The notes beneath the pieces are model-generated. The model was given only the letters and a program-made list of their open reading frames with translations. It was not told the DNA's origin and did not search any database. A DNA stretch of 64,000 bases, taken from positions 372,001 to 436,000 of the forward strand of contig NZ_JABBGF010000003.1 in NCBI RefSeq assembly GCF_012927265.1, read 5' to 3'. The translations under genes and the position numbers were made by a program. Origin of the DNA: Chryseobacterium cheonjiense. Its GTDB lineage: Bacteria > Bacteroidota > Bacteroidia > Flavobacteriales > Weeksellaceae. Below, piece by piece: positions 62,272 through 64,000 of the stretch; position 1 is the first letter of the stretch, and every line of letters starts with the position of its first letter.

Positions 62272-62313
62272 AAAAAGCTGATAGAAATATCAATAATAAT
62301 ATTTCTATCAGCT
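62272..62313 (-). terminator. Terminator of the VOC gene
   Basis: Arms 62276-62290 and 62299-62313 form a perfect 15-bp stem with an 8-nt loop; the minus strand then runs into AGCTTTTTGC. It is 30 nt after the VOC stop. Confidence 0.8.
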
Positions 62314-62342
62314 ATTTTAAAAAGATACAGGAGAATGCTGTA

Positions 62343-62714
62343 TTACCCCATTGAATGAAACCCTACCTTGTTTCCTTCTGTGTCGATAAAAAGTGCAATA
62401 AAGCCATTGTTACCAATAGAAGTTTTCGGCAGAATAACGGTTCCGCCGGCACTTTCTACTCTGCTTAACGGAACAGAAAGATCATTTCCGCCGTCTAAGT
62501 ATACCGTTGTGCCGGTCATGGCAGGGGCAAAGTTTTCGCCGCTGGCAATTGCTCCGCCAAATCCGCCTTTTTGGGGATCAGACGGTAAATAGGCATATTG
62601 CATATCAGGATTGGGGTCGGCATGAATGTGAGCATCTAAAACTTTTGCATAAAAAGTCACTGCTCTTTCGAAATCTGTAGCTGGTATTTCAAACCAATTG
62701 AGAGTATTTACCAT
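62343..62714 (-). CDS. VOC-family (glyoxalase-like) protein
   Basis: 123 residues from the ATG at 62714; an upstream ATG at 62771 would add a lysine-rich stretch unlike the family. MVNTLNWFEIPATDFERAVTFY is the typical VOC opening, and the two beta-alpha-beta-beta-beta modules follow (VYLDGGNDLSVPLSRVESAGG, FIALFIDTEGNKVGFHS). The family includes glyoxalase, dioxygenase and antibiotic-resistance proteins, and the substrate is unknown. Metal ligands cannot be fixed from sequence alone. It is the last gene before the azoreductase on the same strand. Confidence 0.85.
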   Translation of the reverse strand: MVNTLNWFEIPATDFERAVTFYAKVLDAHIHADPNPDMQYAYLPSDPQKGGFGGAIASGENFAPAMTGTTVYLDGGNDLSVPLSRVESAGGTVILPKTSIGNNGFIALFIDTEGNKVGFHSMG

Positions 62715-62900
62715 TTTTTTATTAAATTTTAATTGAGTGTTTATTTTTTTTATTTTTAAGGGAATCAGCACAATTTTTACCTGTTGTTTTTCCTGTTTTC
62801 CATTTGCCTGTATGCTTAGTCAGCATCTTTTAAAGGAAGGTTTTGCCCGAAACTGACAGTATTTCCGGAAGATGCCTTTTAGGATTTAGCCGTTAAGAAA

Positions 62901-63527
62901 TCATGCAAATACAGGCATCACCAAGTGATCAATCTGATTCTTTGCAGTGCTTATTTTCTCCTCAGCGTCAAACAGAAGCCCGGAAGCATCGATAATCTGG
63001 ACATCCTGAATACCCAACGTCCGCCACAAATGCGTCAAATACGGAGTTGCGAAATCCTTCTCGCTGCCTATGGCGGTGCCCCCGCTGGTAAAGAGGATAT
63101 AAACGCTGCGGGCGCGGAGTAAGCCTTGCGAAACGCCGTCAACGTATTCAAAGGTGACACCAAGACGACTGACATGGTCAACGTATGCCTTAAAAGTAGA
63201 GGGAATGGTCCAGTTGTAGACCGGCATGCCGAGGACTACTACGTCAGCGGCTAACAGCTCAGCCACCATTTCGTTAGAAAGCTGTATCGCAGCCTGCATA
63301 GCCGGAGTTGGATTTTGCATGGAATACAGACTGCCATTAACGAAACCTTCTGTCGGGAGTGGCAGGTCTGCCGCTAAATCCCGGGTCGTAACCTTAGCCT
63401 CGTGATATTCCCGCAACAGGCGATCCACCAGGTGGTCGGTCAGGTTTCGGGATACTGAATCGGCGTGACGCGAGCTGCTGTCTATACGCAGGATTTCAAG
63501 AGGGCGGATGTGAGCGTTATTAATCAT
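62901..63527 (-). CDS. azoR: FMN-dependent NADH-azoreductase
   Basis: 208 residues, a flavodoxin-like AzoR/quinone reductase. RIDSSSRHADSVSRNLTDHLVDRL (about 14-37) is the FMN phosphate loop. GMPVYNWTIPSTFKAYVDHV (about 99-118) and TSGGTAIGSEKDFATPYLTHLWRTLG (about 147-172) are family blocks. It reduces azo dyes or quinones by two electrons with NADH. The gene is markedly GC-rich (38 of 60 bases by my count at 63061-63120) compared with the AT-rich genome, and codon choice (CGC, CTC, GCC) differs too, suggesting transfer from a GC-rich donor. It is divergent from an HxlR regulator. Confidence 0.9.
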   Translation of the reverse strand: MINNAHIRPLEILRIDSSSRHADSVSRNLTDHLVDRLLREYHEAKVTTRDLAADLPLPTEGFVNGSLYSMQNPTPAMQAAIQLSNEMVAELLAADVVVLGMPVYNWTIPSTFKAYVDHVSRLGVTFEYVDGVSQGLLRARSVYILFTSGGTAIGSEKDFATPYLTHLWRTLGIQDVQIIDASGLLFDAEEKISTAKNQIDHLVMPVFA

Positions 63528-63581
63528 GATAAAAAGAATTTAAATGAAATAATTGATTTTTTATTATTCGTTAGTTTTAAT

Positions 63582-63589
63582 TAATTTTG
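63582..63589 (+). promoter_or_regulatory. Possible -7 box of the HxlR gene
   Basis: TAATTTTG fits TAnnTTTG in the divergent gap, 61-68 nt upstream of the ATG at 63650. A TTG lies 26 nt further upstream, which is longer than usual. Confidence 0.45.
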
Positions 63590-63649
63590 TAGTGCAAATA
63601 TTCAGAGTTAAAATAAATAAAACAAGTAGGACGTTTAAAATGTGTAAGT

Positions 63650-64000
63650 ATGAAAAATGATACTAATGTTGACAATCAGGAAGATAAAAATGAAAAAAAA
63701 TTTGTTTTTGATGAAGAATCCTGTCCGGTAACTGCAACAATGCAGGTTTTAGGTGGAAAATGGAAAGCCATTTTAATTAATGCGATCTATCATACCTCAC
63801 CTGCACGATTTGGGGAATTGAAGCGTAGTGTAAAGGGCATTACCCAATCAATGCTTACTCAGCAGTTGAGAGAATTGGAAGAAGATGGGCTGATAAGCAG
63901 GAAAATTTATGCTGAAATCCCGCCACGGGTTGAATACACGTTAACCGATTTTGGACTTACCCTGTCGCCAATAATGCAATCAATGGCGAATTGGGGGAAA
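63650..64000 (+). CDS. HxlR-family (DUF24) transcriptional regulator, truncated by window end
   Basis: 117 codons read from the ATG at 63650 to the window end with no stop. MKNDTNVDNQEDKNEKKFVF leads into SCPVTATMQVLGGKWKAILI, the HxlR opening with the conserved cysteine Cys25. Then come SPARFGELKRSVKGITQSML and TQQLRELEEDGLISRKI, the winged helix, and VEYTLTDFGLTL. Only the last few residues are missing. In Bacillus, DUF24 regulators such as YodB sense quinones through this cysteine and control azoreductases; the divergent azoR gene makes the same role likely here. Confidence 0.88.
   Translation, partial: MKNDTNVDNQEDKNEKKFVFDEESCPVTATMQVLGGKWKAILINAIYHTSPARFGELKRSVKGITQSMLTQQLRELEEDGLISRKIYAEIPPRVEYTLTDFGLTLSPIMQSMANWGK

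Noticed and set aside
1..64000. tRNA, rRNA, prophage, transposase or toxin-antitoxin genes
   Set aside because: No sequence matching these was seen on reading; a covariance-model and profile search would be needed to exclude small RNAs.

Overview
The window is a 64-kb chromosomal piece of a Bacteroidota bacterium, most likely a Chryseobacterium-like flavobacterium (Weeksellaceae). This rests on AT-rich intergenic DNA, TAnnTTTG-type -7 boxes, a SusC/SusD pair, a GG-leader peptide of the kind common in these genomes, and typical flavobacterial intergenic hairpin repeats. No rRNA, tRNA, CRISPR array, transposase or prophage was seen.

Layout. 1-4.3 kb: the start of folB, an orphan GG-leader peptide, a housekeeping run yicC-gmk-nadA on the minus strand, and miaA. 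4.5-11.8 kb: a tripartite RND efflux operon (TetR repressor, adaptor, pump, outer-membrane channel) with repeated TAACAGTGTTA palindromes as likely TetR operators. 12-13.4 kb: a thioredoxin-fold protein and an orphan LuxR-type response regulator. 13.7-23.7 kb: a cell-surface locus with a 210-residue secreted protein, a 2778-residue protein made of six mosaic units of about 420 residues, and a 162-residue secreted protein that shares the giant's C-terminal module. 24.3-27.3 kb: a VIT/vWA-like/DUF2135 protein carrying a segment that resembles a SusC plug.

27.6-58.6 kb is a complete pectin (homogalacturonan) utilisation locus. Outer enzymes are PL10, two PL1 lyases, two CE8 methylesterases, two CE12 acetylesterases, GH28, GH105, a GH43, an alpha/beta-hydrolase and a DUF4861 protein; SusC/SusD import oligomers. 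KdgF, KduI and KduD convert unsaturated uronate to 2-keto-3-deoxygluconate (KDG), UxaC, UxaB and UxaA convert galacturonate to KDG, and KdgK and KdgA split KDG to pyruvate and glyceraldehyde 3-phosphate. ExuT-like MFS imports hexuronate. Palindromes around GCAATCGATTGC occur at the divergent susC/kduI heads, with related sites at the DUF4861 and PL1 heads. This suggests one LacI-family regulator encoded elsewhere.

58.8-64 kb is an accessory region: three poorly known secreted or membrane proteins, a degenerate 21-22-nt minisatellite, a 162-residue uncharacterised protein, a VOC protein, and a GC-rich azoreductase divergent from a truncated HxlR regulator. The points most worth a second look are the mosaic giant protein, the plug-like segment in the VIT protein, the regularly spaced TetR operators, the shared PUL operators, the minisatellite, and the azoreductase/HxlR pair.
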